From Curvibacter lanceolatus ATCC 14669 (lineage in GTDB: Bacteria; Pseudomonadota; Gammaproteobacteria; Burkholderiales; Burkholderiaceae_C), in contig NZ_KB906253.1 of the NCBI RefSeq assembly GCF_000381265.1, positions 620,001 through 684,000 on the forward strand: DNA of 64,000 nucleotides, in the 5' to 3' direction. Of this stretch, positions 25,567 through 34,358 are shown in pieces. Below the pieces are notes generated by a model that had not been told where the DNA came from, made no database searches, and saw nothing but the letters and a program-made list of their open reading frames with translations. The first letter of the stretch is position 1. Every line of letters starts with the position of its first letter. A program made the translations under genes and the position numbers.

Positions 25567-27081
25567 GTGTACCTGACCCAAGGCCTGCACCGATCACTGC
25601 AGCGACACCCCGACAAGCCCGCCCTGCGCCATGTCGGCGACGGCGATGTGCGCACCCATACCTTTGCCGAGCTGCTGCGCGACACGGGCCAGCACGCGGC
25701 GGCCCTGCAGGCCCGTGGCGTGAAGGCCGGCGACCGCGTGGCCTTGCTCGCACCCAACCACGACCGTCTGGTGCGGGCCCTGTTGGCCTGCTGGTGGCTG
25801 GGTGCCGTGGCCTGCCCCTTGAACGTGCGCTGGAGCGCACCCGAACTGGCCTATGCCGTCAGCGACAGCGAGGCCAGCCTGCTGGTGGTGGACGAGGCAC
25901 TGGCAGGCTTGGTGCGCGAGCTGCCGCTGCCTGTGATCGACTTTGAGCAACTCGCCCAAGAGGCCCAGGGCCTGCAGGCCCTGCCCGATGTGCGCGCCGG
26001 TGGCGACACCCTGGCCGCCATCCTGTACACCGGGGGCACCACGGGCCGATCCAAGGGCGTGATGCTCAGCCACGCCAATTTCTGGACCGCCTCGATGACG
26101 CGCGGGGCCGAGTTGAACAACGCCCCAGATTCGGTCTCGCTGCTGGTGGCGCCCCTGTTCCATGTGGCCGGGCTGGGCCGCCTGGTGGGCCAGACCCTGG
26201 TGGGCGGCACCTGCGTGACCATGGCGCATTTCAAACCAGCGGCGGTGCTGGAGGCCATTGAGCGCCACGGCATCAGCGATGTGGTGGTGGTGCCCACCAT
26301 GCTGCAGTCGCTGCTGGACGACCCGGGCTTTGCACCTGAGCGCGTGCGCAGCCTCAACCGCATTGCCTTTGGCGCCGCACCCATGCCGCCCGACCTGCTG
26401 GAGCGGGCCCTGCAGGCCTGGCCGCATGCCGAGTTCTTCCAGGCCTATGGCCTCACCGAAACCGCTGGCGCGGTCTGCATCAACCTGCCCGACAACCACC
26501 GCAACCCGGCGGCCCTGGCCCAGGGGCGTTTGAATTCAGTTGGCCGTGCCGGCCTGGGGGCCGAGATCCAGATCGTCGATGAAAGCGGGCGCGAGCTGCC
26601 AGCGGGCCAGGTGGGGCAGATCATCGTGCGCGGCCCCATGGTCACCCGCGGCTACTGGCGTCTGGCCGAGGCCAGTGCTGAGGCCTTGCGCGGCGGCTGG
26701 CTGCACACGGGCGATGCCGGGCGCATGGATGCGCAGGGCTATCTGTACATCGTCGACCGCCTCAAGGACATGATCATCTCGGGCGGCGAGAACATCTACT
26801 GCGCAGAGGTCGAGAGCGTGCTGCGCGCCCACCCGCTGGTGTCGCAGGCCGCCGTCATCGGGCGGCCCGACCCGCACTGGGGCGAGGTGGTGCATGCCGT
26901 GCTGGTGCTGGCCGACGGGGCCACGCCCGAGCAACTGCCGCTGCCCGTGCTGCGCGACTGGTGCCACGAACACCTGGCCGGCTACAAATGCCCGCGCGGC
27001 CTGAGCCATGTGCCGGCGCTGCCGCTGTCGGCCGCCGGCAAGGTGCTGAAGACGGTGCTGCGCCAGCAGCTGGCCGCATGA
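25567..27081 (+). CDS. Acyl-CoA synthetase (AMP-forming, fatty-acyl type)
   Basis: Encodes 504 aa from GTG 25567, the point where homologues begin (YLTQGLHRSLQRHP); the frame is open further upstream and the SD is weak. ANL-superfamily motifs in order: P-loop ILYTGGTTGRSKGVMLSH near residue 155, YGLTETAG near 290, HTGDAGRMDAQGYLYIVDR near 380, GGENIY near 405, and the C-terminal Lys in SAAGKVLK. It activates a carboxylate as acyl-AMP, then acyl-CoA. It overlaps the thioesterase gene by 4 nt. Confidence 0.93.
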   Translation: MYLTQGLHRSLQRHPDKPALRHVGDGDVRTHTFAELLRDTGQHAAALQARGVKAGDRVALLAPNHDRLVRALLACWWLGAVACPLNVRWSAPELAYAVSDSEASLLVVDEALAGLVRELPLPVIDFEQLAQEAQGLQALPDVRAGGDTLAAILYTGGTTGRSKGVMLSHANFWTASMTRGAELNNAPDSVSLLVAPLFHVAGLGRLVGQTLVGGTCVTMAHFKPAAVLEAIERHGISDVVVVPTMLQSLLDDPGFAPERVRSLNRIAFGAAPMPPDLLERALQAWPHAEFFQAYGLTETAGAVCINLPDNHRNPAALAQGRLNSVGRAGLGAEIQIVDESGRELPAGQVGQIIVRGPMVTRGYWRLAEASAEALRGGWLHTGDAGRMDAQGYLYIVDRLKDMIISGGENIYCAEVESVLRAHPLVSQAAVIGRPDPHWGEVVHAVLVLADGATPEQLPLPVLRDWCHEHLAGYKCPRGLSHVPALPLSAAGKVLKTVLRQQLAA

Positions 27082-27572
27082 ACAGGCCCCTCCCCAACGC
27101 GACCACCCCCACGGCCGGCCCACAGGTGGTGGTGGGGGCTGACCCGCGCCAGATCTTCAGCCAGGTGCCCTTCATGGCCTGGCTGCAGATGCGGCGTGAG
27201 TTTTCTGAGGGCGGCAAGGCCCGCCTCGCCATCGACGCCCGCGAAGAGCTGGGCAATGTGATCGGCGCCGTGCACGGCGGCGTGGTGGTCACCCTGCTGG
27301 ACGTGGCCATGGCCAGTGCGGCGGTCTCGTACCGGGATTTTCAGTGCACGGCGGTCACCCTGAACCTGAACACCAGCTTCATCGAGCCCGGCCGGGGCAG
27401 CCTGGTGTGCGATGGCGAATTGCTGGCCTGTGACGAGCAGGTGGCCACCTGCCGCGCCGTGGTGAGCGATACCGAAGGCCGGGTGGTGGCGCGGGGGCAG
27501 GGCACCTTCCGCTACCTGCCCTTGCCCTTACCAGCTGCGGCAGCGGCTGGCAGCACAGCGCCGCGGCGCTGA
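27078..27572 (+). CDS. PaaI-family hot-dog thioesterase
   Basis: Encodes 164 aa; ATG overlaps the previous stop (ATGA). Single hot-dog domain with the conserved VHGGVVVTLLDVAMASAA helix near residue 65, then LNTSFIEPGRGSLVCDGE. Hydrolyses acyl-CoA, probably balancing the adjacent synthetase. A Pro/Ala-rich tail ends the protein. Confidence 0.9.
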   Translation: MNRPLPNATTPTAGPQVVVGADPRQIFSQVPFMAWLQMRREFSEGGKARLAIDAREELGNVIGAVHGGVVVTLLDVAMASAAVSYRDFQCTAVTLNLNTSFIEPGRGSLVCDGELLACDEQVATCRAVVSDTEGRVVARGQGTFRYLPLPLPAAAAAGSTAPRR

Positions 27573-27609
27573 AAAGCCCTGATTTCGACAACAAGACCAG
27601 GAGACACCC

Positions 27610-28620
27610 ATGAACCCCAAGCTTCCTCCTTCAAATCGGCATCGACCCAACCGGCGCCAATGCCTGGCCGGCCTGTCGGCGCTCGGCCTTGCCGGCCTGG
27701 CCGGCCAGGGTGTGCCGGCCCGGGCCGCGGAGCGCTTTCCGAGCAAGCCCATCCAGCTCGTGCTGCCGTTTCCGCCCGGGGGCTCGTTCGACCCGGTGTT
27801 CCGGTCCCTGGCCGAGGCGGCCTCGCGCGAGCTGGGGCAGCCGGTGGTGCTGATGCACCAGCCCGGCGCGGGCGGCGTGGCGGGCACGGCCAACCTGGCC
27901 CGAATTGCCGAGGGCGACGGCTACACCCTGGCGGTGATGCACAACTCGGTCATCCGCGCCCCGCTGGTGCAGCGGGTGAACTGGGACCCAATCAAGGATT
28001 TCACTTACCTGGGCGGTTTCTTCGGGCTGGTCACCGGGGTGTGTGTGGCGCGCGATGCGCCCTGGAAGAGCTTCAACGAGTTGATGGCCGACGCCAAGGC
28101 CCGCCCCGGCGCCATCAGTTGGGGCAATGTGGGCGCCATCAGCATCAACCGCATCACGGCCGAGCGCATGGCGCGGGGCGCGGGCGCGTCGTTCAACATG
28201 GTGTCGTTCAAGGGTGGGGCCGAGGCCTTTCAGGCCCTGATCGGTCGCCACCTCGATGTGTATGCCGACCCAGGCTTCGGCCCCCAGGTGCAGGGCGGGC
28301 GCGCGCGCCTGCTGGCGGTGTTTCTGGAGCAGCGCCACAAAAGCTACCCCGACGTGCCCACCCTCAAAGAGCTGGGCTACCCGGTGGCCATCGACTCGCC
28401 GGTGGGCCTGGTGGCCCCCAAGCGCCTGCCGCCCGAGGTGCTGCAGCGCCTGCACGAGGCCTTTCGCAAGGCCGCCAGCGACCCGGCCTACCTGAAGCAG
28501 CTCGATGCCTTCGACATGCTGCCCCAGCTCACCAGCCCCCTGGAGTACGCCGATTACGCCCGCGCCCAGTTCGAGCGCGATCAGAAAATGCTGGCCGAGA
28601 TCGGCTTCAAACTGGATTGA
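27610..28620 (+). CDS. Bug/TctC-family periplasmic receptor
   Basis: Encodes 336 aa with SD AGGAGA. The signal peptide has a Tat-like RPNRRQCLAGLSALGLAGLA and cleaves near AARA. Bug fold: LVLPFPPGGSFDPVFR, then QPGAGGVAGTANLARIAEGDGYTL. Such receptors bind carboxylates and feed TctAB transporters or act alone; no transporter is encoded here. The acyl-CoA synthetase/SDR neighbourhood suggests an organic-acid ligand (inference). Confidence 0.92.
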   Translation: MNPKLPPSNRHRPNRRQCLAGLSALGLAGLAGQGVPARAAERFPSKPIQLVLPFPPGGSFDPVFRSLAEAASRELGQPVVLMHQPGAGGVAGTANLARIAEGDGYTLAVMHNSVIRAPLVQRVNWDPIKDFTYLGGFFGLVTGVCVARDAPWKSFNELMADAKARPGAISWGNVGAISINRITAERMARGAGASFNMVSFKGGAEAFQALIGRHLDVYADPGFGPQVQGGRARLLAVFLEQRHKSYPDVPTLKELGYPVAIDSPVGLVAPKRLPPEVLQRLHEAFRKAASDPAYLKQLDAFDMLPQLTSPLEYADYARAQFERDQKMLAEIGFKLD

Positions 28621-28627
28621 GGAACCC

Positions 28628-29446
28628 ATGAGCAACAACAACCCCTTCGACTTTCAGGGCCGGCACGTGTTTGTGGCCGGTGGCTCGTCTGGCATCAACT
28701 TCGGCATTGCGCAGGCCTTTGCCGAGGCGGGCGCCCGCATCAGCCTGATCAGCCGCTCGGCCGACAAGGTGGATGCCGCCGTGGCCACCCTGCAGGCCGC
28801 CGGTGCCGAGGCTTTTGGGCAGGCCGCTGACGTGCGCCAGCCCGAGGCCGTGGCCGCGGCCCTGGCGGCGGCCGCCGGGCGTTTTGGCCCCATCGACGTG
28901 CTGGTGTCGGGGGCGGCCGGCAATTTTCTGGCGCGGGTGCTCGACATGTCGCCCAATGCCTTCAAGACCGTGGTCGACATCGACCTGATGGGCAGCTTTC
29001 ATGTGGCGCGCCTGGCCCACGAGCACTTGCGCCAGCCTGGCGCCTGCGTGATCCAGATCTCGGCCAGTCAGGCCTTCACACCCACCCCCTACCAGGCCCA
29101 TGTCTGCGCCGCCAAGGCCGGGGTCGACATGCTGACCCAGGTGCTGGCCATGGAGTGGGGGCCGCAGGGCATCCGCGTCAACTCCATCGTGCCCGGCCCG
29201 ATCGCCGACACCGAGGGCCTCAAGCGCCTGGCCCCCACTGCCGACACCCTGGCCCAGATGGCCCAGCGTGTGCCCCTGCGTCGCCTGGGCCAGGTGAGCG
29301 ACATCGCTCGCATGGCCCAATGGCTGGCCAGCGACTGGGGCAGCTTCATCACCGGCGCCATCATCCCGGTCGATGGGGGCCTGTCGCTGAGCGGCCCGCG
29401 CGATTTCTCGGCCGCCGCCGAGGCCACGGCGCGGGGGCCCCGTTGA
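28628..29446 (+). CDS. Short-chain dehydrogenase/reductase
   Basis: Encodes 272 aa from ATG 28628 (SD TGAGGA). The NAD(P) loop VAGGSSGINFGIA is near residue 17 and DVRQPEAV follows. The catalytic triad region is unusual: the Ser strand reads VIQISASQAFTPTPYQAHVCAAKAG, given in parts (IQISASQAF; HVCAAKAG), so the canonical YxxxK appears as HVCAAK. The assembly motif IRVNSIVPGPIADTEG is normal. Family resemblance is to 2,4-dienoyl-CoA reductase-like SDRs, which also lack the usual Tyr. Overlaps the next ORF by 1 nt. Confidence 0.9.
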   Translation: MSNNNPFDFQGRHVFVAGGSSGINFGIAQAFAEAGARISLISRSADKVDAAVATLQAAGAEAFGQAADVRQPEAVAAALAAAAGRFGPIDVLVSGAAGNFLARVLDMSPNAFKTVVDIDLMGSFHVARLAHEHLRQPGACVIQISASQAFTPTPYQAHVCAAKAGVDMLTQVLAMEWGPQGIRVNSIVPGPIADTEGLKRLAPTADTLAQMAQRVPLRRLGQVSDIARMAQWLASDWGSFITGAIIPVDGGLSLSGPRDFSAAAEATARGPR

Positions 29447-29763
29447 TGCATGAAGACAGGGGTGAAGAAAGCGATGAAGAAAGGGCCGACGCCGAGCAGC
29501 AGCAATGCCGCCTGCTGCACCAGGCCTTGCGCCAGGCCGCCCGCACCCGCCTCGATGACGAGACCCGGGCGCTGGCCGCGACCGACCTGAGTCTGGTCTT
29601 CAGCACCGCATTGGAGGGGCCGCTGCAGACCCGGGCTCAGGTCACGGGCGGGGGCCGTTCGGTGTGCTTTTGCGAGGCCCAGCTGCTGGACAGTGCTCAG
29701 CGCACGGTGGCCCGGGCCATGGGGACGTTTCGGTATCAACGGGGTGGGGCGGTGCAACGCTGA
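29446..29763 (+). CDS. Half-length hot-dog (PaaI-like) protein
   Basis: Encodes 105 aa; ATG shares its A with the SDR stop (TGATG). The second half reads ATDLSLVFSTALEGPLQTRA then GRSVCFCEAQLLD and ARAMGTFRYQR, matching the C-terminal half of a PaaI thioesterase, close to the paralogue at 27078. The N-terminal half with the HGG helix is missing, replaced by a charged segment (EDRGEESDEERADAEQQQ). It is either a remnant or a pseudo-subunit; activity alone is unlikely. Confidence 0.65.
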   Translation: MHEDRGEESDEERADAEQQQCRLLHQALRQAARTRLDDETRALAATDLSLVFSTALEGPLQTRAQVTGGGRSVCFCEAQLLDSAQRTVARAMGTFRYQRGGAVQR

Positions 29764-29816
29764 GGGGCGGCTGGCTTTGGCCACAATAGAGGCCCCGCGG
29801 CCAACCCCTCACAACC

Positions 29817-30824
29817 ATGATTCTTCTGACCGGTGGCACCGGCTTCATCAGCAGCCACACCGCGGTGGCCCTGGCCGAGGCCGGCCTGCCCTGTGTGCTG
29901 CTCGACAACCTGGCCAACAGCCCCGAATCCACTCTGCAAGGCCTGGCCCGCATCACGGGCCAGGCCCCTTTATTTGTGCAGGGCGATGTGCGCGATGCGG
30001 CCCTGCTCGACAGCTTGTTTGCCCGCTACCCCATTCAGGCCGTGCTGCACGGGGCCAGCCTCAAGGCCGTGGGTGAGGGCCTGGCGCAGCCTGCGCTCTA
30101 CCACGACAACAACGTGAGCGGCACCGTCACCCTGATCCGCGCCATGGAGCGCGCCGGGGTGCGGCGGCTGGTGTTTTCGTCGTCGTCCACCGTGTACGGC
30201 AACCCCACCCTGCAGTGCCTGCCCGAGTCCGCGCCCCTGGTCCCGCTCAACCCCGAGGCCCGCAGCAAGGTGATGGTCGAGCAGATCCTGCACGACGTGG
30301 CGGCCAGCCACCCCGATTGGCGTGTGCTCAGCTTGCGCTGCTTCAACCCGGTTGGCGCCCACCCGAGCGGGGCCCTGGGCGAAGCACCCCGCGGCCAGAC
30401 GCTGAACCTGCTGACCGTGATGGCCCAGGCCACCGCCGGCCAGCGCCCGCCCTTGAGCATCTTCGGCAACGACTACCCCACACCCGACGGCACCGGCGTG
30501 CGCGACTACATCCACGTGATGGACCTGGCCCGGGGCCACCTGCTCGCCCTGCAACAGCTGCTGCAGGCGGCGGCGCCGCCAGATGCCCGCCACCGCGTGC
30601 TCAACCTGGGGCGCGGCCAGGGCATCTCGGTGCTGCAACTGCTGCAGGCCTTCGAGCAGCACACCGGCTACCGTGTGCCGCACCAGTGGGCGCCACGCCG
30701 CGAGGGCGACGCGGCCTGTTGGGTGGCCGATGTGTCGGCAGCGCGCCAGCACCTTGGGTGGCAGGCAGAACTGGGGCTGGCAGAGATGTGCCGGGATGCC
30801 TGGCGGTGGCAGGGGAGGGCCTGA
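29817..30824 (+). CDS. GalE-like UDP-sugar 4-epimerase, catalytic Tyr replaced
   Basis: Encodes 335 aa, the GalE length. NAD-binding TGGTGFISSH at the N-terminus (normally TGGxGYIGSH), DNLANSPES, LKAVGEGLAQP, SSSSTVYGNP, FNPVGAHPSG, and FGNDYPTPDGTGVRDYIHV all follow GalE order. The catalytic YxxxK, usually NPYGRSK, reads NPEARSK, so Tyr is Glu147 while Lys151 remains. The third glycine of the nucleotide loop is Ser. Epimerase activity is doubtful; binding or another sugar reaction is possible. Confidence 0.8.
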   Translation: MILLTGGTGFISSHTAVALAEAGLPCVLLDNLANSPESTLQGLARITGQAPLFVQGDVRDAALLDSLFARYPIQAVLHGASLKAVGEGLAQPALYHDNNVSGTVTLIRAMERAGVRRLVFSSSSTVYGNPTLQCLPESAPLVPLNPEARSKVMVEQILHDVAASHPDWRVLSLRCFNPVGAHPSGALGEAPRGQTLNLLTVMAQATAGQRPPLSIFGNDYPTPDGTGVRDYIHVMDLARGHLLALQQLLQAAAPPDARHRVLNLGRGQGISVLQLLQAFEQHTGYRVPHQWAPRREGDAACWVADVSAARQHLGWQAELGLAEMCRDAWRWQGRA

Positions 30825-30941
30825 GGACCGGCCAAAGTGGTTGTTCCTGTCATAGACCACGCCTTCCCCAGGTGCACCCAGCACCAACCTGCAGCGCGGC
30901 CCGCCCCGGCAGCCTGACCTCTGCGCACGCTTCTGGTGAAA

Positions 30942-30976
30942 ATTGTGTGCAATCTCAAAAAAAGATTGTGTACAAA
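30942..30976. promoter_or_regulatory. Two tandem GntR-type operator candidates
   Basis: ATTGTGTGCAAT (30942-30953) and ATTGTGTACAAA (30965-30976) are near-identical, roughly palindromic sites spaced 23 bp. They resemble operators of FCD-type GntR regulators (TTGTATACAA-like) and precede the operon that encodes such a regulator at 35261. Confidence 0.6.
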
Positions 30977-30978
30977 GC

Positions 30979-30994
30979 TGGCACGGACTGTGCT
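30979..30994 (+). promoter_or_regulatory. Sigma-54-like motif before the ABC transporter operon
   Basis: TGGCACGGACTGTGCT fits TGGCACGNNNNTTGCW with one mismatch (T12 to G). The predicted start, near 31005, coincides with the annotated ATG, so if it is used translation would begin further in. No enhancer site is evident; the match may be chance. Confidence 0.3.
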
Positions 30995-31005
30995 CCATGT
31001 GGGGC

Positions 31006-32040
31006 ATGGACGCATCAAAGACCTCTTCCGGCCCGGTGGCCTCGCGGGCTGCCGGCATTGAACTGATTGCGCTGAGCAAGCGCTATGACGGCGGCAGTGT
31101 GGCGGTGAATTCCATCGATCTGCGCATTGCCGAGGGCAGCTACTGTTGTCTGCTGGGCCCTTCGGGCTGTGGCAAGAGCACCACCTTGCGCATGATTGCG
31201 GGCCACGAGTCGGTCAGCAGCGGCGACATCCTGATGGGCTCGCGCAACATCACCGATCTGCCGGCAGCGGCGCGGGGCACGGCCATGATGTTCCAGAGCT
31301 TTGCGCTGTTTCCGCACCTGACAGCGCTCGACAACGTGGCCTTCAGCCTGAAGATGAAGGGCGTGGCCCGGGCCGAGCGGCAGCGGCAGGCCCAGGCCCT
31401 GCTGGAGCGCGTGGCCATGGGCCACCTGGCGCAGCGTCTGCCGGGCGAGCTGTCGGGCGGCCAGCAGCAGCGCGTGGCGCTGGCGCGGGCGCTGATGAAC
31501 CACCCCAAGGTCTTGTTGCTCGACGAGCCGCTTTCTGCGCTCGACCCCTTTTTGCGCATCCAGATGCGGGCCGAGCTGCGCCGTTGGCAGCAGGAGCTGG
31601 GCTTGACCTTCATCCACGTCACCCACTCGCAGGAAGAGGCCATGGCCCTGGCCGACACCATGGTGGTGATGAACCATGGCGTGATTGAGCAAGTGGGCTC
31701 CCCGCACCAGATCTACAACCGCCCGGTCAACGAGTTTGTGGCGCGCTTCATGGGCGGGCACAACGTGCTGCGCCTGCAGCAGGGCTTGATGGCGGTGCGC
31801 AACGACCACCTGCAACTGGGCACCCCGGCCGAGGCCTGCCCCAGCCTGGGGGGCACGGTGACCGACGTCGAATACCAGGGCACCCATGTGCTGCTCGGGG
31901 TGGAGGCGGTCGATCAGCAGGGCGCCACCGGTGTCACCGTGATGGTGCCCGAGGCCCGCTTTGCCGAGCACCCCGTGCAGCTGGGCCAGGCCGTGAGCCT
32001 GTGGTGGCAGCCCCAGCAGGCCCATGCCCTGGCGGCCTGA
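31006..32040 (+). CDS. ABC transporter ATPase, polyamine/opine (PotA) type
   Basis: Encodes 344 aa from ATG 31006 (ATG 30997 adds three residues). Walker A GPSGCGKSTT near residue 50, Q-loop MMFQSFALFPHL, signature LSGGQQQRVALARAL near 150, Walker B VLLLDEPLSALD, and H-loop VTHSQEEAM. The C-terminal TOBE domain runs from about residue 255. It energises import with the two permeases and binding protein downstream; order ATPase-SBP-permease-permease is typical of spermidine/putrescine-type systems. Confidence 0.93.
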   Translation: MDASKTSSGPVASRAAGIELIALSKRYDGGSVAVNSIDLRIAEGSYCCLLGPSGCGKSTTLRMIAGHESVSSGDILMGSRNITDLPAAARGTAMMFQSFALFPHLTALDNVAFSLKMKGVARAERQRQAQALLERVAMGHLAQRLPGELSGGQQQRVALARALMNHPKVLLLDEPLSALDPFLRIQMRAELRRWQQELGLTFIHVTHSQEEAMALADTMVVMNHGVIEQVGSPHQIYNRPVNEFVARFMGGHNVLRLQQGLMAVRNDHLQLGTPAEACPSLGGTVTDVEYQGTHVLLGVEAVDQQGATGVTVMVPEARFAEHPVQLGQAVSLWWQPQQAHALAA

Positions 32041-32121
32041 GCCTGGCCCATGCGATTTCTGTCGTCCCCGCGTTAGCCGTTTTCTTTCACTTGTTTCCAC
32101 TCAACTTCTGGAGCTTTGACC

Positions 32122-33423
32122 ATGTCTGATTCCCAGTTCTCCCCCAAGGCAGATGTGCCCAAGACCGATCTGTCCGAGACCGCTGTGCAACGCCGATCCC
32201 TGCTCAAGGGCACGGCGGGCATCCTGGCCGCGGGCGTGTTCCCGGCCGTGCATGCCCAGGACAAGCCTGTGCTGCGCTACCTGGGCACGGCGGTCAACCA
32301 GGACAAGGCGATTGCAGAGAAGTTCAAGGCCGACACAGGCATCACCCTGCAGTACGTGGCCGTGACCACCGACGATGTGACCAAGCGCGCCGTCACCGCG
32401 CCCAACAGCTTCGATCTGATCGACACCGAGTACTTCTCGCTCAAGAAGATCGTGCCCACCGGCAACCTCAAGGGCATCAGCACCAAGCGTGTGAAGAACG
32501 CCGACAAGATCACCTCGCTGTTTACCACCGGCACTGTGGCCGGCAAGCTGGTGGGTGACCAGGGCACCGCGCCCAAGAAGGTGATCTTTCTGGAAGGCGA
32601 AAAGAGCAAGGTGTTTGCCAAGGCGCCCACCGAGTGGATGTCGCTGATCCCCACCACCTACAACGCCGACACGCTGGGCATTCGCCCCGACCTGATCAAG
32701 CGCCCGATCAGCTCGTGGGCCGAGCTGCTGAACCCCGAGTTCAAGGGCAAGGCGGCCATCCTCAACATCCCCTCCATCGGCATCATGGACGCGGCCATGG
32801 TGGTCGAGGCCAAGGGCATCCACAAGTACGCCGACAAGGGCAACATGACCAAGGCCGAGATCGACCTCACGATCAAGACCCTGATCGAGGCCAAGAAGGC
32901 CGGCCAGTTCCGCGCCTTGTGGAAGGATTTCAACGAGTCGGTCAACCTGATGGCCTCGGGCGAGGTGGTGATCCAGTCGATGTGGTCGCCCGCCGTGACG
33001 GCCGTGCGCGGCAAGGGCATCGACTGCGTGTTCCAGCCGCTCAAGGAGGGCTACCGCGCCTGGGCCTCGGGCTTTGGCCTGCCGGCCACGCTGTCGGGCG
33101 CCAAGCTCGATGCCGCCTATGAGTTCATCAACTGGTTCCTCGACGGCTGGGCTGGTGCCTACCTGAACCGCCAGGGCTACTACAGCGCGGTGCTCGAGAC
33201 CGCCAAGGCCAAGATGGAAGCCTACGAGTGGGCCTACTGGATGGAAGGCAAGGCCGCCGCCCAGGACATCAAGAACCCCCATGGCGAGGTGATCGCCAAG
33301 GCGGGCAGCGTGCGCGATGGCGGCAGCTACGAGCAGCGCATGGGCGGCATCGCCTGCTGGAACGCGGTCATGGACGAGAACGAGTACATGGTTCGCAAGT
33401 GGAACGAGTTTGTCGCGGCCTGA
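32122..33423 (+). CDS. ABC transporter periplasmic binding protein (spermidine/putrescine type)
   Basis: Encodes 433 aa from ATG 32122 (SD CTGGAG). Twin-arginine signal QRRSLLKGTAGILAAG with cleavage near VHAQ around residue 45. The mature protein is a two-lobe receptor (RYLGTAVNQDKAIAEKF; SFDLIDTEYF; LNPEFKGKAAIL; FINWFLDGWAGAY), typical of PotD-like cluster D receptors. Ligand unknown; the downstream hydantoin-racemase-like gene hints at a nitrogenous cyclic amide. Confidence 0.9.
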   Translation: MSDSQFSPKADVPKTDLSETAVQRRSLLKGTAGILAAGVFPAVHAQDKPVLRYLGTAVNQDKAIAEKFKADTGITLQYVAVTTDDVTKRAVTAPNSFDLIDTEYFSLKKIVPTGNLKGISTKRVKNADKITSLFTTGTVAGKLVGDQGTAPKKVIFLEGEKSKVFAKAPTEWMSLIPTTYNADTLGIRPDLIKRPISSWAELLNPEFKGKAAILNIPSIGIMDAAMVVEAKGIHKYADKGNMTKAEIDLTIKTLIEAKKAGQFRALWKDFNESVNLMASGEVVIQSMWSPAVTAVRGKGIDCVFQPLKEGYRAWASGFGLPATLSGAKLDAAYEFINWFLDGWAGAYLNRQGYYSAVLETAKAKMEAYEWAYWMEGKAAAQDIKNPHGEVIAKAGSVRDGGSYEQRMGGIACWNAVMDENEYMVRKWNEFVAA

Positions 33424-33427
33424 CCCG

Positions 33428-34348
33428 ATGAGCACGGTTGTAGCCCCCACCCAGGCGCCGGCCGGCGCCGTGGCGCGCGGGCTGCCTGCCTGGTGGCAGG
33501 CGGCCCCTTTCAGCGCGGTGTTCGCGCTGTTCTTTGTGCTGCCGCTGCTGCTGGTGTTGATGGTCAGCTTCTGGCACTTCAACGAGTACGAGCTGATCCC
33601 CGGCTTCACGCTGCACAACTACGCGGCCATCTTCGAGGGCTGCAGCCAGCGCACCGACCAGGGCGACCTGTGCGTCACCCTGAGCACCTACCTCTCCACG
33701 CTCAAGTTCTGCGTGCTGGTCTGGGGCATCACCTTGCTGCTGGGTTTTGCGGTGGCGTATTTTCTGGCCTTCCACGTGCCTTCGGCAGGCGTGCAGACCG
33801 GCCTGTTCGTTCTGTGCACCGTGCCGTTCTGGACCTCGAACGTGATCCGCATGATCTCCTGGGTGCCGCTGCTGGGCCGCAACGGCCTGGTCAACCAGAC
33901 CCTGCAGGGCCTGGGGCTGACCCAGGGCCCGTTGGACTGGCTGCTGTACTCGGATTTTTCGGTGGTGCTGGCTTTTGTGCACCTGTACACGCTGTTCATG
34001 ATCGTGCCCATCTTCAACAGCATGATGCGCATCGACCGCAGCCTGCTGGAGGCCGCCAGCGATGCCGGCGCCTCGGCCTGGCAGACGCTGTGGCACGTGA
34101 TCGTGCCCTTGTCGCGCACCGGGGTGTTGATCGGCTCGATCTTTGTGATCACCATCGTCATGGGCGACTTTGTCACCATCGGCGTGATGGGCGGGCAGCA
34201 GATCGCCTCGGTGGGCAAGATCATCCAGGTCCAGACCTCGTACCTTCAGTTTCCCCTGGCGGCGGCCAATGCCGTGATTTTGCTGGCGGTGGTGTTGATG
34301 ATCATCTGGGGCCTGACGCGCCTGGTCGACATCCGCCGCGAGCTGTGA
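33428..34348 (+). CDS. ABC transporter permease (PotB type)
   Basis: Encodes 306 aa from ATG 33428, 4 nt after the binding-protein stop. Six membrane helices; the first is AVFALFFVLPLLLVLMV. The EAA loop EAASDAGASAWQTLWHVIVPLSR contacts the ATPase (shown: EAASDAGASAWQ). Larger periplasmic loop with LGRNGLVNQTL, conserved in PotB-like permeases. Confidence 0.92.
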   Translation: MSTVVAPTQAPAGAVARGLPAWWQAAPFSAVFALFFVLPLLLVLMVSFWHFNEYELIPGFTLHNYAAIFEGCSQRTDQGDLCVTLSTYLSTLKFCVLVWGITLLLGFAVAYFLAFHVPSAGVQTGLFVLCTVPFWTSNVIRMISWVPLLGRNGLVNQTLQGLGLTQGPLDWLLYSDFSVVLAFVHLYTLFMIVPIFNSMMRIDRSLLEAASDAGASAWQTLWHVIVPLSRTGVLIGSIFVITIVMGDFVTIGVMGGQQIASVGKIIQVQTSYLQFPLAAANAVILLAVVLMIIWGLTRLVDIRREL

Positions 34349-34358
34349 GAGGTCCCCC

